This document shows positions 22,096 to 32,593 of a DNA stretch of 64,000 nt, piece after piece. The notes under the pieces are model-generated. The model was not told the origin of the DNA. It was given only the letters and a program-made list of their open reading frames with translations, and did no database searches. The first letter of the stretch is position 1; the number at the start of each line of letters is the position of its first letter. The position numbers were made by a program, and so were the translations under genes. This DNA comes from Prorocentrum cordatum (taxonomy: Eukaryota; Sar; Dinophyceae; Prorocentrales; Prorocentraceae): the NCBI GenBank assembly GCA_963575745.1, contig CAUYUJ010000692.1:373501-437500 (forward strand), in the 5' to 3' direction.

Positions 22096-22795
22096 GACGA
22101 CCACGACGACCCAGGGATCCGAGGAAGTTTTTTTTTCAATCCGGCGTTTTTTTCTGAATTTCGGACTGCGGGGCCCGTCGTCGGGCCCGGGGGCACTCCC
22201 GGGGAAGGGGCGGGACCGCTGGGGCCGCGGATTGATAGAGACTACGACGACCACGACGATCCAGAGATCCGAGGATGTGATTTGTGCCAATCGAGCGTTT
22301 TTCGGCACGCGGGGCCCGTCGTCGGGCCCGGGGGCCATCGAAAAAGGTTTTGGGGCGAAAAAGCACTCCCAGGGAGAGGGCCGGACCTCTGGGGCCGCGG
22401 ATTGAAAGCGACGACGACGACGACGATGTCGACCGAGAAATCCGAGGATGTGATGTTTTCAATCTGGCGGTTCGTTCTTGGATTTCGGCCTGTGGGGCCC
22501 GTCGCAGGTCCTGGGGGCCATCGACAATGGTCACAGGGCGCTGGACAAGTCCCGGGGACGGGGGGGGGCCTCTGGGGCCGCGGATCGAAAACGACGACCG
22601 CGACCACGACGACCCAGAGATCCGAGGACGTGATGTCTTCAATCCGGCGCCTCCCTGGATTTTGGCCTGCAGGGCCCGTCGTCGGGCCTGGGCCCGGAGG
22701 CCGTCGAAAATGGCTCCGTGGCGAAAAACCATTCGGGCCGCGGTGGGAAAAGTCATTCGGGCCGGGCGAAAGGGGAGACAGCTCAGGGGGGGGTT
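22096..22795 (+). repeat. ~170-bp tandem repeat, 4 copies
   Basis: GATCCGAGGA recurs at about 22113, 22265, 22438 and 22617 (152, 173 and 179 bp apart). Each unit continues with TTTTCAATCYGGCG, GGGGCCCGTCGTCGGGCC, GGGGGCCATCG and CTGGGGCCGCGGATYGAAA, followed by a CGACGACGAC stretch. The GGGCCCGTCGTCGGGCCC part is a hairpin (GGGCCCG/CGGGCCC around TCGT). Confidence 0.88.
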
Positions 22796-22814
22796 CGAGA
22801 ATCAGCTCACGTAG

Positions 22815-23117
22815 CTGATTTTCCTGCGGCGACGAAGACGACGCCGGCGGCGACGGCGGCGAAGACGAGGACGCCGACGATGTCGGAGGCGGCTGCGACG
22901 ACAAAGGCGTCGACGACGACGACGACGGCGGTGGCGACGACGACGACGAAGGCGGCGACGACGACGGCGACGGCAGAGCTGGCGACGACGACGGTGACGA
23001 CGACGACGGCGACGACAAAGGCGGCGACGACGACGGTGACGGCAGCGGCGGCGACGACGACGGCGACGACGAAGGTGGTGACGAAGAAGACGACGTCGAC
23101 GACGGCGACGACGAAAG

Positions 23118-23149
<32 letters not shown>

Positions 23150-23375
23150 GGGACGGCGGTGGCGACGACGACGGCGAAGACGGCGGCGGCGACGACGACG
23201 ACGGCGACGACGGTGGCAACGAAGAAGGCGACGGCGACGAGGGTGGCGGCGGCGGCGGGGGCGGTGGCGGCGGCGGCGGTGGTGACCCCAGCAGCGGCGG
23301 CGACGACGACGGCGGCGGGACGCCGGAAGCGGCGACGGCGGCGGCGAAGACCACGGCGACGACGACGACGATGAC

Positions 23376-23416
<41 letters not shown>

Positions 23417-23418
23417 GG
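22815..23418. repeat. (GAC/GGC)n trinucleotide block
   Basis: GACGACGGCGGC type repeats with GGTGGC interruptions near 23245-23290, about 600 bp. Confidence 0.93.
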
Positions 23419-23818
23419 GTTCCGAATCACAGCCCGCGCGCGCCGAATCACAGATCGCGCGCGCCGAATCACAGACACCACGCATTGAATCACAGACCGC
23501 GCGCGCCGAATCACAGACAGCACGCGTTGAATCACAGCCCGCGCGCGCCGAATCACAGACAGCGCGCGTTGAATCACAGCCCGCGCGCGCCGAATCACAG
23601 ACAGCGCACATTGAATCACAGACCGCGCGCGCCGAATCACAGACAGAACACATTGAATCACAGACCGCGCGCGCCGAATCACACCGCGCGCGCCCAATCA
23701 CAGACAACGCGCGTTGAGTCACAGCCCGCGCGCGCCGAATCACAGACACCACACATTGAATCACAGACCGCGCGCGCCGAATCACAGACAGCACGCGTTG
23801 AATCGCAGACCGCGCGCC
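23419..23818 (+). repeat. 21-bp minisatellite, ~19 copies
   Basis: Units of exactly 21 bp alternate GAATCACAGACCGCGCGCGC(C) with GAATCACAGACAGCACGCGT(T). The 42-bp dimer is the higher-order period. As 21 is seven codons, five of six frames stay open and read seven-residue repeats (ESQTARA, NHRPRAP, VCDSARA). The same minisatellite occurs at 28545-28925 (inverted) and 31175-31550. Confidence 0.95.
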
Positions 23819-23990
23819 ACGGTGACCTGCTGATCCAGCCAACTGATCTGGTGATTTCCGGATTCGGCGACCCGGCGTGGTGGCCAGCCGATCCGGTGAT
23901 CCGGCTGACCCGCCTGATCTGGTGATCGGGCCCGTGAATCCCGTGAGCCGGTGGCCTGGCGTTAAGGCCAGCTGGTCCGGTGATCAGGCT
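23819..23990 (+). repeat. CTGATCTGGTGAT short repeats
   Basis: GATCCGGTGATCCGGCTGA and CTGATCTGGTGAT words repeated at 10-15 bp spacing. The same words occur at 27396-27724. Confidence 0.75.
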
Positions 23991-24094
23991 GATTTATCCA
24001 GACGTCGCCGTCGTCGTCGTCGTCGTCGAAGTTCGTCGTCGTCGTCGTCGTTGTCGTCTTTGTCGTCGTCGTCGTCGTTGTCGTCGTCGTCGTT

Positions 24095-24126
<32 letters not shown>

Positions 24127-24128
24127 TT
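23991..24128. repeat. (GTC)n trinucleotide block
   Basis: About 130 bp of nearly pure GTC/GTT, the reverse complement of the GAC blocks at 20816 and 22815. Confidence 0.95.
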
Positions 24129-24454
24129 TTAGGCGGCCTGCCGGGTGGCGCCACATGCCCCGACCACGGCTGCAACGATGTCGCAGCAGTGGCTGAATCG
24201 GGTTGACATCGGCGTCGCGGCCGCGGGAGACTGGCGGCGCGCGGCGTGCTCCGCGCGCAACGCCGCGAACCGCAGGGTCTGCCACAGAAGGCTCGGCGGC
24301 GAGCGAAGGGGGGAAGTGAGAAGGAGAAGGCCTTCTCGGAAGGCGGATGGATTTCTCAGACGCCCTCGCGGCTTTTGAGTGGTCTTTTGTGTCTTCGGAG
24401 AAGGCTTAGAATACTTTTCAGAAGGCCGGAGACATTCTGATCCTTTTGAGAAGG
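24129..24454. other. unique sequence with AGAAGG words
   Basis: No gene. Bases 24310-24450 repeat GAGAAGGCCTTCTCGGAAGG, CGGAGAAGGC, CAGAAGGCC and GAGAAGG irregularly. GAGAAGGCCTTCTC is a perfect 14-bp palindrome. Confidence 0.5.
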
Positions 24455-24757
24455 ATTGCCCCTTTTCACTTCCCCACCCGGGCCCGCCGCCGAAAGGTGG
24501 TGCCAGCGCGAGTGGGCGAACGGGCTGCGGGCGTCGCGGGGCGGGGACCTGGCGGGGGAGGACAGGGCGGAGTGGCGGCCGGCCGAGCGGCGCGGTGGGG
24601 GCGGGGGGGTCCAGGCGAGGCTGGGCGACGCGAGGGGGCGGCCGCGGGAGGCGGAGCTGGCGTCGCAGGCGGCGGCCTTGCAGGCGGAGGCGGCGGCGGC
24701 GAAGGTGGTGGCCGTGCGGGCGGAGTTGGCGCAGGCTCGATTGGGATCGTGGAGGGA
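24455..24757 (+). CDS. candidate coiled-coil coding fragment
   Basis: One frame reads WCQREWANGLRAS and then EAELASQAAALQAEAAAAKV followed by VAVRAELAQAR, an Ala/Glu/Gln heptad-like pattern typical of a coiled coil. There is a Gly interruption from a G run. No start, stop or splice site is assignable, and the next 100 bp lead into trinucleotide repeats. Similar peptide words (AEAEIQAAQAV, AVAEAR, ESRAEAR) return between the GTC tracts downstream, so this may be the source exon of that array. GC-rich composition alone could also produce Ala-rich frames. Confidence 0.33.
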
Positions 24758-24914
24758 ATGCGGGAGTGGCGTGTGTGCGTGGCCACCTGCTCCGCCCGCC
24801 CGAGGCCCCGCCTTCCTGCGCCCTGTCTCTCTAATTCAAGCTGCGCGTAGCCCGCCTTGTTTTTATTGGGAAAGGTTCGCTATCGCCCCGCCGACCAAAA
24901 AGTGCGCGCGCGCG

Positions 24915-26999
24915 GCCGACGAGGACCGCGCCGGCGGCGACGGCGACGACGACGACAACGACGACGACGACAAAGACGACTTTCGACAACAGCGAACGTC
25001 GACGACGACGAACTTCGACGACAACGACGGCGACGACGACGACGACGACGACAGCGACGACGACGACGACGGTGGGAGGGTGAGTTGCCTGCTCAGCCTG
25101 CTCGGGCGGAGGCGGAGATCCAGGCGGCGCAGGCGGTCTGCGCCGGCCGCGCCCAGCGGTCTGCGCCGGCCGCGCCCGCGCCGGCCGCGGTGGCAGAGGC
25201 CCGAGTTGTCGTCGTCGTCGTCGTCGTCGTTGTCGTCGTCGTCGTCCATCTCGTTGCCGTCGTCGTCCTCGTCGTCGTCTTCGTCGTCGCTTCCGCCGCT
25301 TGCCAGATCGCGGGCGGAGGCCCGATTCGTCGTCCGAGTCGTCGTCGTCGTCGTCGTTGTCGTCGTCGTTGGCTCCGCCGCTCGCTGGAGTCGCGCGCGG
25401 AGGCCCATGTCGTCGTCGTCGTCGTCGTTGTCGTCGTCGTCGTCGTCGCGGTCGCGGTTGTGGTCGTGGTCGTGGTCGTCGTCGGTTGTTAACGTCGTCG
25501 TCGCCGTCGCCGTCGTCGTCGTCGCTGTCGCCATCGCCGTCGTCGTCGTCGTCGCCCAGGCAGCGCCGGCCGCGGCGACCGCGGTGGCGGAGGCCCGAGT
25601 CGTAGTCGTCGTTGTCGTCGTCGTCGTTGCCGTTGTTTGTCGCCCTTCTCGCCGTCGTCGTCGTCGTCGTCGGCGCCTCCGCCGCTCGCCGGAGTCGCGG
25701 GCGGAGGCCCGAGACGTCGTCGTCGTCGTCTTTGTTGTCGTCGTCGTCGTCGTCGCGGCCGCGCTTGTGGTCTTGGTCGTCGTCGGTCGATATCGTCGTC
25801 GTCGTCGTTGTCGCCGTCGCCGTCGCCGTCGTCGTCGTCGTCGTCTGGCATCGTCGTCGTTCGGCGTTCAGGCCGCGCCGCAAGGTGGCGGCGGCGGCGG
25901 CGCGGCGCTGGGCGCGGTGCAGGCGGCGAAGGCCGGGGTCATCGTCGTGGTCGTCCTCGTCGTTGTTGTCGTCGTCGTCGTTGTCGTTGTCGTCGTCGTC
26001 GTCGTCGTTGTCGTCGTTGCTTGCTGGAGTCCCGGGCAAAGGCCTGAGTCGTCGTCGTCGTCGTCGTCGTCGTCGTGGTCGCGGTCGTGGTCGTGGTCGT
26101 CGTTGGTCGTCGCCGTCGCCGTCGCCGCCGTCGTCGCCGTCGGCGTCGCCGTCGCCGTCGTCGTCGTTTGGCGTCGTCGTCGTGAGTCATTCAGGCCGCG
26201 GTGCCGGGCTCCCCGGTGTTCGAGGTGGCCATGTCGCATCAGCGCCTCCGTGAAGGCGGCGCGGGCGACGGCGACGCCGGCCGCGACGACGACAACGATG
26301 ACGACGACGACAACGACGACGACGACGACGACAAACCGGAAGTCTCTTCGAGATTCTGGGCCGAGTGCATGTCTTCCTGGGTCCCAGGGCCGATCGTCGT
26401 CGTCGTCGCGGACGGGGTCCTTCGTCGCCGTCGTCGTCGTCGTCGTCGTCGTTGTGGTCATCTCCGTCGTGGTCGTGGTCGTGGTCGCGGTTGTCATTTG
26501 TGGTCGTGATCGTAATCGTGGTCGTTGTCGTGGTCTTTCGTCGTCGTCGTTGTCGTCGTCGCCGTCGTCGTCGTTGTCGTGGTCGTGGTTGTGGTCGTCG
26601 TCGTCGTCGCGGTCGCCGTCGTCGCCGACGCCGTTGCCGTCGCCGTCGCCGTTGCCGTCGCAGTCGGCGTCTGTGAGGTTTCGCCGGTTCGTCGTTGTCC
26701 CTGTCGCAGTCGTCGCTGTAGTCGTCGTCGTCATCGCCGTTGACGTCGACGTCGTCTTTGTGGATGCGCCTCGGGGCTATCCTGGCGATTGCCGCCGTCG
26801 TCGTCGGCGTCGTCTTCGTGCGCGGGCGGGTTTTCCAGAGCTCAGGCGGCCGGTTCACGGCGCAGGCCTCGCATGAGGCGTCGCGCGAGCCGAACGGCGG
26901 CAGCGGATGCCTGTCGGTGTCGCGTGGCGAGGTTTGGGGTCGCGGCCCGGGGGGGGTCGTCGTCGTCGTTGTCGTCGTCGGCAGCGTCGGCGGCGTCGG

Positions 27000-27037
<38 letters not shown>

Positions 27038-27395
27038 TCGCCGTCGGCGTCGTCGTCGTCGTCGATGTCTGCGTCGGCGTCGGCGTCGGGCTGGGCGTCG
27101 GCGTCGACGTCGCCGTCGACGCCGTCGGCGTCGACGCGGTCGTGGTCGTGGTTGCGGTCGTGGTCGTAATCGTTCGTCTTCGTCCGTGTCGTCGGTTGTC
27201 GCTGTCGTCGGCGTCGGCGTCGGCGCTGGCGCTGGCCCGGCAGCGACGGCGACGACAACGACGACGACGACGACAACGATGACGACGATTCCGACGACTC
27301 CGACGACTCCGACGACGACTGCGGCGACGGCGGCGGCGGCGGCGGCGACGACGGCAACGGCGTCGGCGACGACGGCGACGCCGTCGTCGCCGACG
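24915..27395. repeat. composite GAC/GTC trinucleotide region with conserved spacers
   Basis: GAC blocks lie at about 24935-25070, 26255-26335 and 27225-27390; GTC blocks at about 25200-26190 and 26390-27215. The strand preference switches at least four times. Between GTC tracts a spacer recurs (GCTCGCYGGAGTCGCGGGCG followed by GAGGCCCGA near 25300, 25380, 25680 and, degenerate, 26025), as does GGCGGAGGCCCGAGT near 25195 and 25585. Poly-Val and poly-Ser frames are artefacts. Confidence 0.9.
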
Positions 27396-27724
27396 CCTGA
27401 TCCTCTGGATCACTGATCCAGAGGATTTCTGATGCATCCTCGGGGGACCTTGTCTGTCCCGTCGCGGCCCTGTCCGCGTCGAATCCGCGTCGAATCCACG
27501 TCGGGCGCGTCGGATCCACGTCGACCCCGCGTCGAATCCGCGCCAAATCCGCGTCAAGTCCGCATCGAGCGCGCGTCGGGCCCCCGAAGAGACCAATTTT
27601 TGGGACAGGCGAGGCCCCCCGAAGACGCGACAGAAACTGATCTGGTCAACTGATCTGGTGATCCGGTGTTCGATCCGGTGATTCAATGATCGTGGCCAAA
27701 CTGATCCGGTGATCCGGCTGATCC
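27396..27724 (+). repeat. GATCC/CGTCGAATCC short repeats
   Basis: Three small blocks: CTGATCCAGAGGAT pairs (27400-27435), CGCGTCGAATCCGCGTCGAA type units of about 15-18 bp (27475-27570) and GATCCGGTGATYC words (27650-27724) shared with 23819-23990. Confidence 0.75.
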
Positions 27725-28330
27725 AGCGATCCAGTGACGCGCGCGGGCGGTGGCATTGGGGCCTTCGGTGGAGCTCCCTATGGGGCCGCGAAGCGCGCGA
27801 GGTGCGCGGCGAAATCGGCGTGGGTGACGCGCGCGGGCGGTGGCACTGCAGCCTTCGGTGGAACTCTATGGGGCCACGAAGCGTGCGAGGGGTGTGCCCA
27901 GATCCGCGTGGGCGACGCATGCGGGAGGTGGCACTGGGGCCTTCGGTGGGGTTCCACGAAACGTGCGAGGGGGCGTGACGAAATGGGTGGGGGTGACGCA
28001 TGCGGGCGGTGGCACTGGAGTCTTCGGCGGAGCTCACTACGGGGCCACGAAGCGTGTGAGGGGTGTGCGGAGATGGGCATGGGTGACGCATGCGGGCGGT
28101 GGCACTGCGGCCTTCGGTGGAGTTCCCTATGCGGCCACGAAGCGTGTGAGGGGTGTGCCGAGATGGGCGTGGGTGACGCATGCTGGCGGTGGCACTGGGG
28201 CCTTCGGTGGAGCTCCACTATGGATCACGAAACGTGTAAGGGGTGTGCCGAAATTGGTTTGGGTGACGCATGCGGGCGGTGGCACTGTGGCCTTCGGTGG
28301 AGTTCCGTATGGGGCTACGAAGCGCTGCGC
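27725..28330 (+). repeat. 89-bp family, plus orientation, ~7 copies
   Basis: GGGGCCACGAAGCG recurs near 27781, 27869, 28039, 28130 and 28312, with one degraded copy at 28219 (GATCACGAAACG), spacing 88-91 bp. Units contain GGTGACGCATGCGGGCGGTG and GCCTTCGGTGGAGTTCC. Same orientation as 6942-7310. Confidence 0.93.
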
Positions 28331-28409
28331 TGGGCGGGCGAAGCGCAGGGAGGAGGGAGAGGGGGAGGAGGAAGGAGAGAAGGAAGGAAGGTGGAGACGC
28401 GGGACCCCC

Positions 28410-28940
28410 TCTTCAAAACGAGAACCCAACACCACAAAGTGGTTGGGAAATATGGAAACCTGGAAACCCGGATCCCGCTATTGAAGCCAATGTCCGTTGT
28501 TACGGAAACCGATGCTCTTTTATGGAAACACATTTGTGCCCGAATATGCGGTCTGTGATTCGTCGCGTACGGTTTGTGATTCACTGTGTGTTGTCGGTGA
28601 TTCGTCGCGTGCGGTCTGTAATTCAACAGGTGTTGTTTGTGATTCGTTGCGTGCGCGTGCTGTCTGCGATTCAATGAATGTTGTCTGTGATTCGGCGCGT
28701 GCGGTTTGTGATTCAACGCGTGCTGTCTGTGATTCGTCGCGTGCGGCCTGTGATTCAATGAGTGTTGTTAGGGATTCGGCGCGTCCGGTTTGTGATTCAA
28801 TGTGTTATGTCTGCGATTGGGCCCGCGCGGTCCGTGGCTCAATGTATGCTGTCTGTGATTCGGCGCGCGCGGTCTGTGATTCGGCGCGCGCGGTCTGCGA
28901 TTCAACGTTTGGTCTGTGATTCGGAGCCTGCCGTGCGGCG
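28410..28940 (-). repeat. inverted duplication, arm 1 (with 21-bp minisatellite)
   Basis: Begins GAGAACCCAACACC, GTTGGGAAATATGGAAACC, TTGAAGCCAATGTCCGTTGT, then the 21-bp minisatellite as GGTCTGTGATTCG units, ending GTTTGGTCTGTGATTCGGAG and CCTGCCG. It is the reverse complement of 31145-31690, with flanks and unit order retained; a 43-bp internal stretch around CTGTAATTCAACAGGTGTTG is identical. Confidence 0.9.
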
Positions 28941-29130
28941 ACAGCAGCGGCGACGGCTACGGCGATGACGAAAGCGGCGGCGACGACTACGGCGACGGCA
29001 GCGGTGCACGACGACGGCGCCGTCGGAGGCGACGACGACGACGACGGCGGCAGCGGCGGCGGTGGGGCGACGCCAGCAGCGGCGGCGACGACGATGATGG
29101 CGGCTGGGGCGCCAGCAGCGGCAACGCCGG
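28941..29130. repeat. GGC/GAC trinucleotide tract
   Basis: Degenerate GGCGACGAC repeats between arm 1 and the fold-back modules. Confidence 0.85.
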
Positions 29131-29189
29131 CGGTGGCGTCATTCCTTTTCCCACCTCCTCCCTCCTACTCCTCGTTTCCGCCCATCCGC

Positions 29190-29690
29190 GCTGGCGGTTG
29201 TCGTGAGCCACCCGGTTCCCTCTGGCACAGGGCGCTGCCCAGAGGGGGACAGGGTGCTGCCCAGAGGGAGCCGGGTGGCTCACGACAACCGCCGGCGCTG
29301 GAGGTTGTCGCGGGCCACCTGGCTCCTTCTGGCAACCCCCAGACCCAGCGGTGGCTGCCCTGAGCAAGTGGGCTGTTCTGCCCACTTGCTCGCGGCAGCC
29401 GCCAGCGCTGGCGGCTGTCGTGAGCCACCCCCCACTGTCGCTCCAAGGCCAACTTTTTTCTCTGGAGGGATGCCTGCTGGCACCTCGGAGCGGCAAGGGG
29501 GGTGGCTCACGACAACCGCCGGCGCTTGCGGTTGCCGCGACCAAGTGGGCAGAATTGCCCACTTGTTCAGGGCAGCCATCGCTGGCGTCTGAGGGTTGCC
29601 AGAGGGAGCCGGGTGGTTCGCGACAACCTCCAGCGCCGGCGGTTGTCGCGAGCCACCCGGCTTTCTCTGGCACGACCCGCCCCCTCTAAC
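29190..29690. repeat. fold-back modules (GAGCCACCCGG inverted repeats)
   Basis: GGTTGTCGTGAGCCACCCGG and its reverse complement alternate about every 60-70 bp, giving hairpins such as GGTGGCTCACGACAACC paired with GGTTGTCGCGGGCCACC (29270-29318). Two shorter hairpins lie inside: 29362-29391 has a perfect 12-bp stem (GAGCAAGTGGGC, loop TGTTCT) and 29542-29565 a perfect 9-bp stem (CAAGTGGGC, loop AGAATT). Confidence 0.85.
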
Positions 29691-29717
29691 AAGAACCCTT
29701 GCGCCCCAGGGGATGAT

Positions 29718-30665
29718 TGCCCAAGATGTTTTCCAAACTGCTCCAAGAGGCCCCAAGATCGCTTAAAGACGTGCCCAGGTTGCCGCGTAGCCCAAATCCA
29801 GGATGCCCACAGGAGGCCCCAATTCTTCCAACACCTTCAGCAATAACTTTGGGGATTTCGCGTGTTCACTTCCGATTTCCTTCCCAGGCCTCAAGATGGC
29901 CCCACGAATGCCCGAAGGGGCCCCAAGAGGGGGCCAAGCAGGGCCCAAGACGGCCCTGGGAGGGGCACAAGATGCGTCATTAGAGACCCCAGGGGGAGGG
30001 CCCTGATTAACGACCCCTTCTCTTGGATCAGCGAACGAATCGTTTAAACACCGGGGCTGCGATTGGCGTGGTTTTTTTTTCGGTTGCGTCTTCAGGAGAT
30101 TGGCCCAAGAGGGCCCCCGAGAGGGACCCTGATGCTTTAAGATGGCCTCGAAGATGGCGCAAAATACCAAAAGGTTGGCCCAACATGGCCCCCAAGTGGC
30201 CTCCGAGAGAGACCAGATTGGCCCCAAGATGGGTCCAAGTGGCCACGGAGACCCCAAAGAGGCCCCTAAGATGCCCAATCCCTTGTGAAACTTGAAAGGA
30301 AGACCGCAGATTGTTGTATTATTCTCCCTCTTTCTCTTCCGATGGGCTCCCGGGGCCTCCGGATGGCTCCAGGATGTCCCACGAGGGCTCAAAGAGACGC
30401 CCAATATTGCCCCAAAGCGGCCCCGGGAGCGCACAGGAGCACCCAGAGAGCGCCCCAAGAGATCCCCAACAGGCGACTGTGGCTCAAGAGGGGCGCCGCA
30501 AAATAAGTATCCAAACGTTGCCCCAAGAGGCGCCCAAGAGGCCGCACGAGGCCCCCCAAGCGCCCCCAAATGGCCCCCAAGCGGCCCTTCAGAGGCACCC
30601 GAGACGCCCCAAGAGGTCCCGGGGGCCGCCAAGAGAACCCCAAAACCTCCCAAGATAACTCCAAG
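29718..30665 (-). repeat. CCCCAAGAGG minisatellite (G-rich family, inverted)
   Basis: Irregular units of 20-35 bp built on GGCCCCAAGAGG, GCCCAAGATGGC and CAAGAGGCGCCC. It is the reverse complement of the CTTGGGGC family found in plus orientation at 12290, 15960, 19660 and 35561. Confidence 0.8.
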
Positions 30666-31144
30666 AGGCATTCCTCCTGCTGCTTCTCGCTCCTCCCTCA
30701 TCCCTCCTCCTCATCATCCGCCGGCTCCTCATCCTGTTCCCTCCCCCTCACCCATCCTCCTCCTACCCGTCCTCTTCCGCCTCCTCCTTCGAACGATAAC
30801 GGCTGCCCCTCTTCGCTCCGACATATCCCTGATTACCTGAAGTCGGCTGGGCGCCGTTTCTGGATGGGCTGGTGGGGATGCAAGAAGCGTCAAGAATGTA
30901 TTCCCTCACATTCAGGATTGGACACTGTTGCCATTCGCGTTCGCGTGGTGCCTAGCCTCCACGTCGCGAGAGGGAGGGGCGCAATGACAACGCACTTTCA
31001 TCTTCGCGCGCGGGATTGGTCTGCCCGCGCGCTGGCACCAGTTGCGTTTGAAAGGCGTGATCTTCCTCACTTGCAGGTTTGGAACCTGATGCCCTTGACG
31101 AGCGCGAGGAAGAAAAGGCCGTTCAAGTGCAACCGCTCCCGGCG
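30666..31144. other. pyrimidine-rich then unique sequence
   Basis: 30666-30800 is CTCCTC-rich. 30800-31144 is unique, with open frames on both strands but no domain or repeat. Confidence 0.4.
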
Positions 31145-31690
31145 CGGCGGCAGGTTCCGAATCGTAGACCAAACATTGAATCCCAGACCGCGCGCGCCGA
31201 ATCACTGACCGCGCGCGCTGAATAACAGACAGCACGCACTGAATCACAGACCGCGCGCGCCGAACCACAGACAGCGCGCATAGAATCACAGACCGCGCGC
31301 GCCGAATCACAGACAGCACGCATTGAATCACAGACCGCGCGCGCCGAATCAGAGACAGCACGCATTGAATCACAGACCGCACGCGCCGAATCACAGACAA
31401 CATTCCTTGAATCGCAGACCGCGCGCGACGAATCACAGACCGCACGCAACGAATCACAAACAACACCTGTTGAATTACAGACCGCACGCGACGAATCACA
31501 GACAGCACACATTGAATCACTAACCGTACGCGACCAATCACAGACCGCGTATTCGGACACAAGCGGGTTTCCACAAAAAAACATCGGTTCCCGTAATAAC
31601 GGAATTTGGCTTCAATCGCAGGACCCAGGTTTCCGGGTTTTCATATTTCCCAACTTTTTTGCAGCGTTGGGTCCTCGTTCTGCAGACACG
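31145..31690 (+). repeat. inverted duplication, arm 2 (with 21-bp minisatellite)
   Basis: CGGCAGGTTCCGAATCGTAG and ACCAAACATTGAATCC lead into about 18 units of GAATCACAGACCGCGCGCGC type and end with the flank CGGTTCCCGTAATAACGG, TTTGGCTTCAATCGCAGG, CATATTTCCCAAC and GTTGGGTCCTCGTT. It is the reverse complement of 28410-28940; the arms are 2.2 kb apart. Confidence 0.9.
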
Positions 31691-32593
31691 GTCCCCGCGT
31701 CCGCTCGCGGGCGACCCAGCCTGCCCGGACGCTGAAATCACCCCCTGTTGCGCTGGGCGCGCGGAGCACGAGCTCGGGGCGACAGCAATGAGCAAAACTA
31801 TCACCATCCAGGACCACGACGCGGACAACAATAACCCCCGCAATACGTGCATGGCCCTCCGATCGTGGCTGCTCGCGAGGGCGGCGCGCGGAGGGTGGCG
31901 CATCCGCTGCGCGGAAAGGCGCGCGCGGCTCGACGGCGAGGTGGCCGATTTCCGGCGGGGCTTGGCGGCGGCGGAGATCCCGCCGAGCGCGCGCCGACGA
32001 ATTCAGCAGCGGGCGCCCGAGGTCCTGCGACTCTCGGCGCGGCGGCCGCGACCCCGCTGGCCGCTTCGGCAAGTTTCCGCCGTGCGTTGCCCCCTGTTCG
32101 CCCTGGGCGCCGCCGGCCACGGCGCCGGCGGGGGGCGCGCGGGCGCGGCGCGCAGGCTCCACATTTTTGCCATGTCTCTTTGTCACCGGCGCGCGCGGAC
32201 GAGCGGCGCGCGCAGCTTTCGCGATCGCTCACGGAGCCGCGCCTCGGAGTAGATTGTTATTCCCTTTGGTTCGTCCTGGTCCCCCCCCCTCATCGTCTCC
32301 TCCCCATCCGAATGCTCCTCCTTCTTCCCCTCCTGCTCCCCCCCCCCCCCCCGCCTCCGCCCGTTCGCCCTCCCGGGGCGCTTAGTCCAGCGCGCGGCGA
32401 GCTTCGTGCGAGTTTCGCCCCTGGGGGTGCGCGGCCGGCCTCGCGCCTCGGCGCGCCTGCTACGGCGTGATTATGCCGTCGTCCCCCCCCTCCTCCTGCT
32501 CCGCCTGCCCTCCCCCCCTTCATCCGCCCACTTCGCGCGCGTCTCGAATGCGCGCGAAAGCCCCGACTAGCTCCCCCCAGGGCTCTTCCGCTT
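31691..32593. other. unique GC-rich sequence, uncertain coding
   Basis: One plus frame (31847 region) reads MALRSWLLARAARGGWRIRC and EVADFRRGLAAAEIPPSARR, an Ala/Arg-rich helical style that could be an exon, but the frame has no clear end and the complementary strand is equally open. 32280-32360 and 32480-32520 are C-rich tracts (GC(C)n, CTCC). Confidence 0.3.

Noticed and set aside
21253-22818. 521-residue plus-strand open frame
   Set aside because: It runs through GGA repeats and the 170-bp tandem; amino acid composition follows the repeats and there is no domain.
23419-23818. CRISPR-like array of 21-bp repeats
   Set aside because: No unique spacers between repeats, no cas genes, eukaryotic context; it is a minisatellite.
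26187-28181. 664-residue minus-strand open frame
   Set aside because: It crosses GAC/GTC tracts and the 89-bp array; open only because the repeats lack stops in that frame.
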